Below are positions 21,426 through 35,024 of a stretch of 64,000 bases of DNA, in pieces; positions within the stretch are counted from its first letter, which is position 1; each line of letters starts with the position of its first letter. Under the pieces are notes generated by a model. The model was not told the DNA's origin and did not search any database. It worked only from the letters and a program-made list of their open reading frames with translations. Source of the DNA: Blasia pusilla (lineage: Eukaryota > Marchantiophyta > Marchantiopsida > Blasiales); the NCBI GenBank assembly GCA_050084515.1, contig CM114273.1, positions 2,108,001-2,172,000 of the forward strand, read 5' to 3'. A program made the position numbers and the translations under genes.

Positions 21426-22240
21426 CGTGCTGCCGGTGACTGTGCCGGTGGGGAAGATGGAAGACTGTGATCCGAGTGGAAAGGTCATCGATTGCAGCAT
21501 GGGACTGCGGGGCTGCGGATTTGGCAGACGCGGCTGGCGCCTTCGGTTGCAGATCTGCGTAGAGAGCTGCGAGTTTCGTAGCATTCCAATTGCGTCCACC
21601 ACCAGCGCACTGCCATCGCCAGATCTCTCTCTCTCTCGCTCGTCGTTCCTTCGATTGTCGCTTCGCTTCGAGGACAGGAGCAAGGGGGACGAATAAGTTC
21701 TTCCGTTCGTGGGATGGACGGATAGTTCGTTCGCTCCTTGTGGCCACGACACAGGAGAACAGGAGCGGAGGACAGAATTTCGTTCGATCGATGGATGTTT
21801 CTTTCTCTCTTTGGATGCTTCCTCGTGACCACGTCGACGATAGGAGAGGGAGGTGAAACTCAGCGGGGGACTCCCCTGTCGTCGTCGACAGGAGAGGGAG
21901 AGAGAGAGAGAGAGGAGGAGGAACAGCTGTTCGGAAGCGGTAGAAGGGGGATGACATCGGTTAGTGAATAACTGCCGGGGGGACTTGCTTGTCATGGCGA
22001 GCTGACGGACTTCCTTTCGGTGTTGTAAATAACGACATCCTGCGCACGGGGGACGGCCTCCCCATCCGTCCTCCCACGGGACCCACCCACCCATACAGGC
22101 TACGGGAGCCGTTTTGCTGCGATTTACCACCGGACTTCGACTACTCACCGCTCCTCACTGGAACCCCAACTACCGACCGCCGGTGCCCTCCCTCATCCCG
22201 AATGGAGCCAACGCTATCCGGTCTTCAATTCTTTTATCAT
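21426..22240 (-). promoter_or_regulatory. GC-rich upstream region of the trihelix gene
   Basis: A GC-rich, CpG-rich region with pyrimidine runs (CTCTCTCTCTCTCG near 21624) typical of plant 5' regions. Long frames on both strands (for example 21165-22148 reverse) carry no domain and look compositional. A transcription start cannot be placed. Confidence 0.4.
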
Positions 22241-22989
22241 CCACCATTTAAAAACAAATTCACCCGTATTTCCCAAACAAATTGAAGTTATTTTCCAAAT
22301 TTTCATTTGTCCCACTTACAAAAATTCTAATCTTCCGTTTTTTATTTATATTTCAGGCGTGAAATTGGAACAAGAATTTTTTTAATTACCTGTCATTTTC
22401 CATAATCATTTGTATTATTATGGGAGAGAGGTTTTTTAATCTGCAAACCCCTCTATGTTTGACATGTGGCCGTTCGGCAACTACAAAGTATTTCACACGG
22501 AATGGGTAGCAAAAAAAATTTTGAATTCGTATGCAACAACATTAATTCTTTCCCTTCACAGGATATACACTAATATATATTAAAACTTTAAACTTAGACA
22601 CATGTCTTTTCGAGTTAAGGAATTTATGACGTGTCACTTGTTTTTACTAACTGGGTACGTACATATGTATAACTAGTTAGCAGGCCTGCGCTTGAGCGGA
22701 AAATTAATTTTTTTAATTAGAATGCTTAGAAATTATAAGAAAATTATTTTTCTAATAGTTCGGTAATATATTTCAATTTTTAGATTTAAATATAATCTCC
22801 TTTTTTACAGATCTTAAAGGAGTGATAGCATTTTGGTTTTAAACAATACCTAACTCTCCAAAATAATTTTACCCCTCCATACAAGTTTCAACCATTTCCA
22901 TTAAGTTAAAATATGCATAGATTTGCCCATTATATTGTAGATCGGGCGCGCTTATATGTACAAGACGATACCTCACGGGTCATAACTAG
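22241..22989. other. AT-rich intergenic DNA with a Helitron-like start near 22408
   Basis: After about 22250 the composition turns AT-rich. A diverged copy of the repeat described at 22990 begins near 22408 (TTGTATTATTATGGGAGAG). No gene is seen. Confidence 0.5.
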
Positions 22990-23175
22990 TCTATATTATT
23001 ATTGGAGATTGCCTCTTCATTTGAGATCAGCTTTTCTTTTGACACATGTCCTTTTCAGCCAATAGAATTGCTCGTTGTGTGAGCCAATAGGATCACTCGA
23101 ATTCAATTGTACACTTAAGATGGGTAATTCAAATTATACATTTCTGCATCGCACGAGCACCGACTTGTATACATT
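22990..23175 (+). mobile_element. Short Helitron-like non-autonomous element
   Basis: It starts TCTATATTATTATTGGAGA, preceded by CTAG, and has the recurrent inner words CCTCTTCATTTG and CAGCCAATAG. It ends near a short palindromic GTGC/GCAC-like stretch (TGCATCGCACGAGC, about 23146). A 5' TC and a hairpin before a CTAG-type end are Helitron traits, and the same head recurs at 26535, 44310 and 44547 and inverted at 36173, 45841 and 60326. No transposase is encoded. Confidence 0.5.
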
Positions 23176-23928
23176 TGAATATAAAAGACCTCTATTCTCT
23201 TTAGTCTATTTTATACATTGATTCTTTTCATTTTCATTTCTCCCTATGTAGTCTAAGTTTCGGGAGTGTCACTATATGTAGACCTATACATCACCTGCGA
23301 CGTTTTAGGGTTTGGACCTCTAGCTTTAAAGTCCCCGAAAAAAATTGTCCCCCTTTCTTACTTAAAAATGTCCCAACTCCATAAATTTGGACCCCTAACA
23401 GTTTTCAGGTAAAGTTTTCATAAGAATAGAAAAACCCTTGGAAGCAAAGAGAAGCTCTTATTTCTAGCAACCATGTTAATGAATAGGGTATAGGTGATGA
23501 TATCTACTATTAGTTACAATAGCCAACTCTTTGATACAAGGTCATTGAACCCTTGAATGAGTGTAAATTCATTATACCAATCCATCATCCCAATAGTCTG
23601 CCCTCTACATCCACTACAACCATCTCCGTGATGCAAGGGAATTGAACCCTTGAATGAGTGTAAACTCATTATTCCAACACATCACCCCCGTAGCCTATCC
23701 CATATACCCAATAACATTATCAATCAATAAACAAAAGTATTCACTAAAAAAAAGGAATTAAAATTTATGCTAAGCATATATTTGTACATTTCAAAACAAT
23801 AACTATGTCATTGTGTGCAGATAATCATCCATTTCTTGCCTATCAATATGATCTAATACATAGATGTGCTCAAGCCCCTCTTTCATAGTTCATGTTACAT
23901 TCGATATTACCATCTCAATATCAATCCA
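23176..23928. other. Intergenic DNA, no gene seen
   Basis: A short imperfect duplication is visible (CCCTTGAATGAGTGTAAA at about 23548 and 23648, roughly 100 bases apart). Otherwise there is nothing recognisable. Confidence 0.5.
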
Positions 23929-25600
23929 TTACAAACCAGTTGTGTCATATGTGAATTGAGTTTTGTTGTTACTTATGGATTTATACCAATTAAACAACAA
24001 TTGACATGCGCAACCTGTTAGACCAATAGAAAGTACATGCCTATCTAGCAAATCAATAGTAGCTCGATGTTTGTCCCATTGTGCACCAAACTTTTGTCTG
24101 ATCATAACAATCCTTCCCAACCAAAACTCTTGACAAAATTTTGAATCACAACATCAACATTAGTGTCTTTATTCATCATCCACTCATCTATATAATTCAA
24201 ATCATCCTCTAGGTCTTCCGATTCATGGAAGTCCCCTTCAAGGCGTGGCCCTACTATGGTTACATGCTCCCTTTGCTCCTCAGAATCATCAACAACAACC
24301 TCAAGCATAATATTTGTATTAGGCCATATCTGTGCTACCATTTCCTAAGGAGAGATCCATCACTTCTTTCTCGCTATAGGCAACAAACTTCTTGGAGACA
24401 TTTATAACCTACACAACAAAACTCTAGCTACATCCAAACCATCCTTAAAAGCATTGACAACTAACTCATTGGAAGATACTAGAGAATAATCTAATAGATT
24501 AGGTGCACATTCACCATCACCCAATGGATGAATCTTTTCCCATAAATGGTCTTGCCTCTTGTTGGAGCGGCCAACCTTTAGGCCCTCTGGTCCACACTCC
24601 ATGTCTACAAGACGATTCAAGCCAACATCACTATCCAACAAACTCCCAAAGTCATAGCTTCTCTCATGGCCACTCATGCCCCATACTTTGCTGAAAAATA
24701 TCTCACAACAATAAGAACCCAACAAATGAAATGGAACTTTTTAATATGGAAATTTATCCCGAAATGCACAAATTATCAACACAATGAAATGACAAGACAT
24801 ATTAATGTCATGGAAAGCTTGAGTAGATATCATGTTCTTCTCTGTGAGAGCTGCAACATTGCTACCAACAGAGTGGTCACCATATGTCAACCAAAACTTC
24901 CACAAACGAAAAAACCATGAAACTTTTGAGGCTAGAACAACACGGGCCCTTGAGTCATGCCTTGGGAAAAAGAAAACATCAATGTAATCTGAAAAAATCT
25001 CCAAGTACAACTAAGTCCCTAAACTTCTCTCACGACATACATCTACACGTTCAAATATGTTCTCCAAACATGCTTGCACTTGCCTTGCAGCAATCCGTTG
25101 GGGACCAACCTAATTTTGTCTATCAGTCCTATTCACATAATCCCAATTCAAGAAATGTTCATGAATCGAGTAATGGTTATAAATGTTAGTCACATAAAAC
25201 AATCCTACATGCTAAGCTCCCAAAACCAATGGGGAAGAAACTCTATCCATTGGGTTTATCAATTTCTTTCCATTGTGCAGTTGATCTTGATCTCCAAAGC
25301 CATACAAATCATCATTTGGAAGTATTGAGACACAGTATTGCCAACCTTCCCACCCAACTCCATATCTAGGGTAAGAACCATCTTTTCCTTTATAATCCTC
25401 AAACATCAACTTTCTACGATGGGCATCACCATCGCTTCCATGCCCCAAGACACGACCAAGAAGTGCTTGACAATACTGATCCCACATAGCTTTACATCCT
25501 TCCCAATGCTCTCGAACCTAATATGCAGTGAACTTATTACATGTTGCAGTAACACATAGTGCCAATTTGGGCATAGATTCATGTAAAGGATTCACAATAA
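23929..25600 (-). pseudogene. Decayed gene of an uncharacterised transposon-like family
   Basis: Reverse-strand coding remnants follow one another in protein order. They are 25487-25212 (GHGSDGDAHRRKL; GFGDQDQLHNGKKLINPMD), about 25190-25090 (NRTDRQN), 25010-24741 (RARVVLASKVSWFFRLWKFW; ISTQAFHDINMSCHF), 24725-24402 (CCEIFFSKVWGM; HPLGDGECAPNLLDYS) and 24341-24102 (acidic). An upstream stretch near 25570-25490 reads VTATCNKFTAY. Stops and frameshifts separate them. The series LHNGKKLINP, DRQN, LASKVSFFFR, CEIFFS matches my memory of uncharacterised multi-copy proteins in seed-free plants and some animals, probably a DNA transposase lineage. I cannot name the family. Only decay is certain. Confidence 0.5.
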
Positions 25601-26040
25601 TTACCCTAGCATGCTGCCCCTTGTGTATTCCCCAAAACTACTTAAAATCGTTTCATTCCCTCATTACCATCCTTTGAACTTCTTGAAACTAAATCCTTTT
25701 AACCTCCATTGCATCCTCAACTGTTCACGCTTCCAACTTGAATTTCTCTTGCACTTGAACGAGCCCTCGATCAGAGCAGCAACCTTTCAATTTTAGCAAA
25801 AAACTTGCCCTCATTCATTCGCGCTCCCTTCCTTCTTCCCTTTCCACCTCGACCTACTCGACGAGAGGGGAAGATGGTTAGCTCATCAACCATGGCGTGC
25901 ACTACTTGCGCGTTTAGGTCACATTGCCGCCAGAATTGTAAACCCTACACGACATACAAAATCAAAACCATTTTCAATCGCGGTTCTTTTCCTCTCCCAC
26001 CCAACTTCAAAATAAGCACTATAAATGCAAGATACTAATC
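25601..26040. other. Upstream part of the decayed reverse-strand gene or flank
   Basis: Moderate GC content with short open stretches on the reverse strand (MVDELTIFPSRR near 25890). It could be the 5' part of the decayed gene to its left. No domain is seen. Confidence 0.3.
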
Positions 26041-28849
26041 ATAACCCTCTAAAAAACAAGAATTTTTGTGTGATATTTCTACCAATGAATAGGTAATATT
26101 TGGCAATTTTTATGTTTTCTTATAAAAACCCCTCTTTTTTTCTGGTAACTTTATTATATTGTGCATCGAATTAAACTACCTTATCATACTTTTAAACCAT
26201 TTCGCGAATTAAAACTTCCCTTACTTTCTTCCGTAGATCTTTTAAAGTCTTCTTTGAAATGGAATAAAAAAACCCTTTACTTTTTTGCACGTGATGGGTC
26301 CAACCCAATAAAGTGACCCCCGAGAGTCTAAGTCTTCACCTTTGGTTCATTTGGGAAAACCCTTCTTCCCACCACCTTATTGTAGATAAATAAAAGTATG
26401 TCCCTTAATTAAAAACAAAACGTCGTCCCTTTTACCTTCCATATTTGGAAAAATTAATTCGTCTTTCTTTTTCTATTTCCTTTTTACTAGTAATACACAT
26501 ATCTTCCTTGAGTAGAGATAGATTTTAACCCTCATCTATATTGTTATGGGAGAGTTCCTTCTTGATTTGCGAACACCTCTCTACTTCACACGTGGCATCT
26601 GGGCATCAAGAAAATATTTCATATGCTACAGGCAGCAAGAAAAAAATTTTGAATTTATGTACACCATCATTAGTCTCTTCCCTTCACAGGCTTTGTACAA
26701 GCTCTTCAAACACTTTTTTACATCGCGTGCATGGTACGGGCAACTTACTAGTTCTTCCAATTTCCTTGTTTTATTAAAATCAAATATAAAAAATATTCTC
26801 TCTTTATCCAATTGTAAGCCCCCATCGCTTATTTTAAAAAAGGAAAAACATGTCTCTCTTACTTTTTAAATGTCCTTTTAAAAGCTTTCACATCTCTTAG
26901 TTCCCCATGTACTTGCGCGTAGAAATATAGATGCTGAAAACATTCTCCATAAAGATTTATTTTGAATCTAATAACCTCATTATATGACATCTATACTTTT
27001 GAGAAAGGATGGATTTACATAATACCTTCTCTTGCTATTGACATGTGTCATTTGAGGATTTCTCTTGTGTTGACACATATAATTTTAAAGGAGGGAATTA
27101 AGTTAAGAAAAGAAGAATAAGGAGAATAAAGAGAGATTTAAGTTCAAAGGGGAGGAGAATACACGTGAGAAAGAAAAGAGGAGGGAAGGAGTAAGGGGAA
27201 AATTAAATAAAAGAAGAACTCGTGGATAGTAACGTGTATAGCAAAAGCATCACTCAAGTGTGTCAAATAAGGAGGTCTCTCTACTCCATCCATTAGTTCA
27301 TGAGACGATTATTTTTCAAAACTAAGGAAAATTTTGTTTGATTTTGGTTTCATGTGACATTTTCAATAATTGTGATATGTACCCAAACGCTTCACATAAA
27401 AATTCATCCAATATCATGTTTTTCCTAAATATCCAATCGTAGATACTTCCAAATCATATGCAATGGTTGGAAATATTTGGTGGTGAATATCCAACCTAGA
27501 AATTATTACAAATTACACTTATATGTCTATAAATATTTCAATAAAAAAATCTACTAATTTTTTTCTATTTTTGGTATTCCATATTTACAAGTATTTTTCT
27601 TTTACTTTTTTCATTTCTAACTCAAAAATTTGCACTTGTACCCAATTAATCGTATTACATATGAAAAAAATACATGTGTTGATGAATATAATGATTCTCC
27701 CTACTTGGATGTTGTAATTTGAATTCTTTTCTCCCAACATAATATTGGCTGATTCTATATGTTATCTTGAAGTAATCCAAATATGTTTCAAATTTCATAT
27801 ACTTTTCTCTAGTAAGTTCTATTAAATAGAAAAAAAATGGATCCATTAAAAAAAAAAAAACACCTTTTTGAACAAATTTTTTTATTCCAAAATCTCGTTG
27901 TATACAAAATTATGTGTGTAGTCTACTAGTCTTCATTCGAACATGGATAACTTCCAATAATAATCTTTACGGATCTCTTTTCTCCTACTCTTAATACTAC
28001 TTCATACTATTACCCACGAGAAAATATAAACGTTGGCAAAGAAATTTTTCTATTTTTTAGAGTTTGATCTTGAGCCTTGCTAATAATCATAGCAAACCCT
28101 TAAATGAATAGGGAATTGATATCTACGCAAATGAAAAGATGGTAATGAGTTTGATACAATCAATGGAATGCAAGGAAAATAAATTTCCTCCCTATAATGA
28201 TTCTAACATCCATAACATGTAATATGTATCTAAGAATCATATATCGTGTGTCATCTCTTTGTGTGTCTAACCCATTCATATTTTGTGAGATCACAATTGG
28301 AGCACCAAACTTTAAGCCAAAAATAAATAAATCAAGGAAATTTTTAATACAAACTTGTGTTTAAGAACTTTTTAAAAAATGATGACTCGTACCTTTATTT
28401 GGATTTTGAAAATAGATCTTATAAAATCTTTGGGGATTATTCCCAAATATGATTTCAATAAAATCACTTATCTTGTACTTTTGGTCGTCAAATAGGTTTG
28501 GTGGTAATTGAATAATATCATCTCTCAAATCCTTATATAAAGATACTTTATTGTCGAGTAGCTAAGTCTATGATGCTCATGCTAATAGAGACGCAAGAAG
28601 GAAATTATACTTACATGTTAAAAAGAAATAATGACCTTGGTGTGAACCATCAAAGTCAAAACCTAGATTAGTTAGATACAAGAACAGAAAGGACGGCAAA
28701 ATCTGCCACAAGACTAAAGTTAGCCAAGACGGACGCACACTTTAGCACTAACCTTAGGAAAGAAAGGGTATAACCATATAGGAGGATAAGAACGAGGCAA
28801 AAAAAGGTGTAAGATACTTGAGTTGAGTTTCAAGTCATGGGTGAGTAAT
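26041..28849. other. AT-rich intergenic DNA with one Helitron-like head
   Basis: A Helitron-like start lies at 26535 (TCTATATTGTTATGGGAGAG, then CTTCTTGATTTGC and CACGTGGCAT). A purine-rich tract occupies about 27090-27200. An A-run occurs near 27848. No gene is recognised. Confidence 0.5.
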
Positions 28850-29420
28850 TAGTAATTTCACCCAGAGAAATCTTATATTGCTATGAGGACAAGAATCCTT
28901 TCAAGACATTGAGTTTATGCTAATGGAATAGAGGTGGACAAAGCCAAAGTAGACATCAATATAAAGTTGGAAGCCCCGAAAAACCTCCGTGAGTTGCAAT
29001 TTTTGGGCTATGTTGGCTCGTATCGGCGGTTTATACAAGACTATGCTTTTCAGGCCAAAGTTTTAAATCACTTGTTGAAGAAGGACACTGAGTGGGTGTG
29101 GGATGAGGAGTGTTAGGAAGCTTTAGAGGACGTGAAGAAGATGCTAATATCTGCACCTGTTCTTCGTCCTCTAGACTGGACCAAGACCTTCAATGTGTAT
29201 GTAGATACCTCCTCCTTTGCCATCGACATCGTGTTGAGTCAATGTGATGAAAAGAAGAAAAATCTATCTACTATGCGGGTAGATAGATCTCACCGGCTGA
29301 ATAGAAATACACTACTATGGAACGGGAGGCCTTGGAAATGGTCTTCGCCTGTACAAAATTTTGACATTACTTGTTGGGGTATGACTTTGAGTATTTTAAT
29401 TCTCTCAAGATTTTGAAATA
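28850..29420 (+). pseudogene. Ty3/gypsy RT-RNase H remnant of a different lineage
   Basis: A decayed fragment covering the end of reverse transcriptase and the start of RNase H. Readable pieces are ANGIEVDKAKVDI near 28920-28950, then FLGYVGSYRRFIQDYA (29007-29050), LLKKDTEWVWDEEC before the TAG at 29114, ISAPVLRPLDWTKTFNVYVD (29147-29206) and a frameshifted tail that still shows MEREALEMVFA and HYLLGYDF. The wording is that of common plant gypsy elements and clearly differs from the methyltransferase-bearing family. No gag, integrase or LTR was found beside it. Confidence 0.75.
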
Positions 29421-32400
29421 TCCCTAAATATATTAGTGTTGCAAATAAGTATTTAGAAACCGCAATCTTGATAAGGAAATATTTGATTTCCATACAAATA
29501 TAGAGTGTATGTGTTACTTGAACATGAGATTTGTAGATTACTAGTCAATTGTGATGTGGCATGACTACTCCATAATAACATGATTATAATAGGGGATGAA
29601 GCATATGACTCATTGATATACATTTGAGGCTTTCAATCATTATTTGCAAAATAATCTATGAGTGATTTCTAACAAATTGAGGGATTTTCTAATTGAGGCT
29701 AAGATCAAGATCGTTGGTGGTGATTTCCGTCCAAGTCCTTCATGTTTTTCATCAAGAGGATCATCAAAAAACTATCCGGGAAACTTTAAGAAGATCAATT
29801 TTATGATTATAGATTAGGAAGTTAAGTTTATAATAAAACATGAGAGTTCATAATTTAAGAGGTGATATGCATATTTATTAACAAGATTTTCCTAATTAGT
29901 TATTGGGAGTTGGGGAGGGTAATAATCATACAATTTAACCTCTTTTCTTGCTTCCTAGTCCATGAAGAGATCCTAATATTGAGATTTATGTGCAAAAGTC
30001 TTGGATTAAGTCTCAAACATCCATCTGATTGCACGTTTACATAGACAAGTTAGAGTGGATGCCAAGCTCTAAACGTTTCCGAGTTCTCCCGAGGTACGAA
30101 GTGTCTACTTAGGAAGCTTCCTCCCCAAGCCTCGATGAATTGGCAAGTCTAGATCTCATGTAAACTCTTGTCGTCAAACATCTCATGGTTGTTTTGCTAT
30201 CCTTCATATTTTGAAACTAGTCTTATGAGGTCTCGCCCTTCTTCATTAAACACAATCACGGAATATCCTCAAATTTGCAAGTATTGGACTCGCAAAGTAG
30301 TCGCTTTGGACACACAAATTGACATCTTTTGCAAGTTAAAGGGTCATTTCCTTATCACATAAATGACTCACATCTTAATCTTAAAATACTCAAAAGGTAT
30401 TCTGAAACCTTGATTAATAAATTACAATTTTGGTTAAGAAATATTTGACCCGTAATGTATTATTTTTTTTAACCATTTTTGAACCAAAAAAATAATTACA
30501 CAAAAGTGTTACACTATGGGTCCATTTTTTACTTGATAAGGACTCAAAAAAGGCTAGAAAAATCTTTCACTATTTTATGAGTACTCATGATTTTCACACT
30601 AACAAAGTATTTGCGAAGTACTCTCAAAATACTCACATCAATTACGCTCTTTTTTTAGTTTGGGTGAAAATTTCTATAATTATAAATTACAACTAGTTTG
30701 TGGATCCATAATCTTTTTTTAAGGATGATTATTGTTCTTTGAGGTTATCCTTTATGATTGATTTCCTCCTTATATCTTCGTTTATTTTCTTGAATCCTCA
30801 ATAAATATTAACTTGTATCATTTCAACCTTGATTAAACGACACAGTCTTGTTGATCCTCCTTCGATTATTGTTGTTATTCATTCCATTTCTCTTGTATTT
30901 ATTACCAAAAATTTTAATATTAAATATCTAATATTAAAACCCCACAAAACATACGAAGAGTAGAATCAAAGACAAGGATAACAAAATATTTAAGTGTAAC
31001 CTTGGTTCTTCAATGGATAGTCTTCTATAATGTAAATAAGGAAAATTTTGAATTAGACAGAGAGATTAATTTTCCCAACACTTTAGGACAATCACTAACA
31101 AGGATAAAGGATAGTAGCAAGGAAAAAAGAGGTTTTATCATGCAAGTTTTAATCTTTCTTCTTTTCCAATCTTTCGTGAGTATTTTGCAAGTCCTTCTTC
31201 TATGTAATTTTATGAGTTTGTGTAAGTCCTTTGATTTTTAAAATTAACACATAAGTACTGATGATTTATGAGTACTATTTGAAAGTAGTATGTGAATTTT
31301 GATACTCAAAATCATAAAACATTCCTAACTAACTTGCAAAGTACTTGCAATGGATTAGAAAATTATTCACACAAAGTATACTTGAAAAATAAGACTAAAA
31401 AAGAACTCAAAAGCTAAATAATAGGCTTGTGAAGCAATCAAAATTTTTTATGCAAATTAGTAATAAAAGCAAGGATTTCATTCAGATTGATGCAAATCCT
31501 AAACTATGAAGAAGATGTACTTCCATATAATAATAAGAAAACTATCTCAAACGATGGAACAACCAAAGGTTTATCTCCTCTAGTCCATATACTTTCTAGA
31601 AGAAGATTGTAGAAAAATTATCTTCCCCATTCCACCTGGTTCATCAATGGAAAATAGTTTTGCGGAAGGTAAAACATCTTGTGCAATATAATTAAATTTA
31701 TAGTGTATACCATTTCAAATATCTCTTTGCCTACCATTAAAATCCTCTTCTACCAACCTAATGCATTAATATCAATTCTCTCTATCATAGAAAAGCTCTG
31801 CGTGCTCTAAACTAGAATGTAAATAAGTTAGAGTTCTCAAACCTTTAAATATTTGAGAAATCATAAAACTTCTTACCTTAATCTTCAAAATAATAATCCA
31901 CCTTAAAAAATCACTTTTTTGATCAAAACTTGAGGAATGTGCTTAGGAATTTTATTTACCTAAAATAATAATCCACCTAAAAAAAATCACTTTTTTGATC
32001 GAAACTCGAGGAATATGCTTAGGAATTTCATTTATCTAAAATAAAATCCAAGAATCTCAAGATGTCAATAATGAATTGAAACATATTAGGGGGTTTGAGG
32101 AAGTTAATAAGAAGAGAAGTAATTGATATCATTCAAATAAAAGATGTGGAGTCTCCCTCTAAGTTCCCTTGAAATTGCTAGAGGTATCCATATATTAATG
32201 TTGTTTGCTTTGGGATATGCAACATTCACGTCTTCTTTTGCAACAATAAAATAAACCGCTTTCATTTATGAGAGGAAGCTTAGATTGATGGAATTATATT
32301 TATATGACGTGGATGGTCTATAAAGTAAAGCATTCTTAGGATTATCTAACCCTATCTTGTATTAAGGTTTCCCCATCTAAATGTAAGAAAGAGTTAAATC

Positions 32401-33070
32401 ATAGTAATAACACCTAATAACCCCTACAAATCTATAAATAAACTTGAAGAAAGTAGGTCCAATATCTTAATTCTTTACGATATTGGGCGTTTAAAAAGGA
32501 GATGGATTTGAGTTTTAAAGGAGGAGAGAATTTAAGAAGGAAGGGGGTTTACATTTGTTTTCTAAAAATGAAATAGAGGGGTTTCTTCCATTTTCATTGC
32601 AGAAACAAGCTAACTAGATCGTAGAGACATACATTTGAGCTATATAACCATAGAGCTTAGAGTAGATTGATAGGGAATCTAAAATTTATATCTAAAATTT
32701 ATTTCCTTAGAAAATTTGGAATATCAAATGGACTTGTCAACAAGCTCATAGTTGGAAGGAAGGAACCTGAATAGATTTATACTCAAACCTGTAAAAATAC
32801 AAATCAGCAAGCTATATGGTGCTCCCGAGAGCATTGGCATGGGCAATCCGCCCCCATGATCAATCCCTATCAGAAATTGGGCAGCGCTTCCACGCACCAC
32901 TCTTCCACATGAAAAATCGGCAAATGCAAAGAACAATCAAAACAGCCCTTGCTCCGGTGAGCACTCCCATGAGCGGTTGAACGGGGAACATGGTCCCCAA
33001 CCTACAAAAATAGCGAGTGACGAGCGAGCTCCCTCATGAAGCTCTCTCGCTCTCTCATTCTATCTTTGTA
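29421..33070. other. AT-rich intergenic DNA
   Basis: A long AT-rich tract. A ~70-base segment (AAAATCACTTTTTTGATC, then GAGGAATNTGCTTAGGAATTT) occurs twice in tandem at about 31890-32045. No coding motif or RNA gene is seen. The segment 32720-33070 is less AT-rich and adjoins the LTR-like repeat. Confidence 0.55.
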
Positions 33071-33578
33071 AGCAAGATCCAATCTCTCTCTACACCATCT
33101 CACACCATAGCTCTCAAAGGTGTGCACTCTCTCTCATGTCAAACCAAACCCACTCTCCTAATGAGAGGCTTGGATTACACTTACAAGGCAAGGGACCATA
33201 ACTCCGTTCCCTCATGCTAAGAGGTTCAACAAAGAGAGAATGAGCTCTCAAGCTCTCTCTCCTTGAGGTATACCCCTTCTCTCTCCCAAGCTCTCTCCAT
33301 GGTAACCTATTCTCCCAAGTCACCTCCTTGGCTCTTGACCTGATGTAGGAGGTCAAGGACGACTTACCAAAAATTGAAAGTCAATCATATACGCAAAATG
33401 GTACTTACCTAAAATAGTAAGTTTCTCAATATGGCTCCAAATGAGCCGAAACGAAGGGGAAACCTGCTCTCTCAAGTTTCCCGGGCCTTAGCAGGTCATC
33501 CTCGACCTACTGAGCGTGTCCTCCACTACTTACGAAGACGCTCTACTAGATCTCACCGATCTATCCTAAAAGACATGA
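33071..33578 (-). repeat. LTR-like repeat X, second copy (inverted)
   Basis: The reverse complement matches 14172-14686 almost end to end: the GGATAGATCGG start, the GGACACGCTCAGTAGGTC segment, the CCTCTTAGCATGAGG-like core and the GATTGGATCTT end. It lacks the R units. Both this copy and the one at 46233-46851 begin at the same base as X in copy 1, which marks a real element end. The reverse-strand frame at 33114-33356 is the repeat's own chance frame, also present at 14401-14655. Confidence 0.75.
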
Positions 33579-35000
33579 CATAATATTGCATATAAAGAAA
33601 TCCATTCCTTAAATAAAGTTTATAACATTATGTCATGATATAAATAAATATTAAGGTCACACAAGTTAAATATATTTACTTAATTTTTCTCATAAAGATT
33701 TATATATGATATTGTATCAAAGAATTGTTTGGAATCTCGAGTTTGGAATTTAATCTATATAATGATCGGAAGGGATGTATATATACAACTAAGAAATTTT
33801 TATATATATGAAAATTATCTATGAAGTAAAATTTATACGATAAAAACAAAAAATCTAGTATAGTAGAAGATCGTGCAACTTCTTAGAATTATGGTTATCA
33901 ATAATTTCTTGTATGTGTACATAAATAACACCTATCCAAAAACGAGAGTCTTTGTGATTTGAAATTATATTCTTAATCCCATTATTAAAATTTCATTTTT
34001 TTTCAAAATTGTGTAATAAACAAGTTAAATTTTTTTATACAACTGTACTAAAGAAAAATTTGACCATTTCCTTTTCCTATTGGATCATAAAAAACCCAAC
34101 ATGAATCCAAAGTTTGCATCGGATTTTGAATAGGAAATTACCACATTTGAGAGTTTGAGTAGGTGTATCAAACACTTCATAAAAGGGAAACTTTTCATAA
34201 TTTGCGATAGTTGTAACTTGGGAGAATTGTGAATTTTTAAAAATTATCTTTTGCACCAACTCTTGGCACATGTGTTCCCCCATAAATCCCCTCCCTCCCC
34301 CCTCCTTGACCTTCTCCGAGAAAAGAAAAGATCCATCTTCATTTTGTCATTTCTCTCAAGATCTAAATGTGTGTGATAATTGTTATAGTGAAAAAATCTC
34401 TTTCCCCATTGAAAAATTTCTGTTTTGGTGAAAAAATTTTCATAATTTTTTTTACATATATAGAAGATTCTTGTGGGATTGAACCCACAAGAAGCCTCAA
34501 TATGATATAGGCGAAGTCTTATACTGCAATTTTCCACCACATTATCGACCTGAGGATCTATGGGGGAAGAAGTAATGTGTTGTTATCCACTATGATGGCT
34601 ACACTCGAAGTTCTTTTGGGTTCCTTGAACCTAAAAAGAAGTAGAAATGGACATTTTCAAACCTTTTATCCAATTGTGATATCCCAAGAAGTCTTCATGG
34701 TGCGGAGCAATCAAAGATTAGTCCTTGCAACTAGAATAAATGAATTAAGAACCAAGATTCTAGATCTTGGGAATATTGTAGGGCCATTATCATAAAGAAT
34801 GATGTATAATGAACATGTGGATGATCATGATATGATTAAACTTGTCATGATCGATGATTGTCCTTACTCCTTGTATGCCCTAAAAAATCAAGGCGCGTAG
34901 CGTTAATGAGGATCTTTGGTCCCCACTTTGTTTGATTTGCCACTTGAATACTGTTACATATATACTATTAAAACCTTAGACTCTTTTTAAGATGGGAAGT
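33579..35000. other. AT-rich intergenic DNA
   Basis: No gene, RNA gene or strong repeat recognised. Frames at 34077-34540 (reverse) and 34577-34795 (forward) carry no domain. Confidence 0.55.
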
Positions 35001-35024
35001 TCATACTTTCTAAAGGAAGTGAAG

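Noticed and set aside
20201-21470. Long forward-strand frames (up to 395 codons) opposite the trihelix gene
   Set aside because: They are antisense shadows produced by GC-rich sequence and CGT/CTC repeats; they contain no domain, while the reverse strand has a clear trihelix domain.
21165-22148. 327-codon reverse-strand frame upstream of the trihelix gene
   Set aside because: It overlaps the tandem repeats and pyrimidine runs, is rich in Ser/Arg/Pro and has no motif; treated as leader or promoter.
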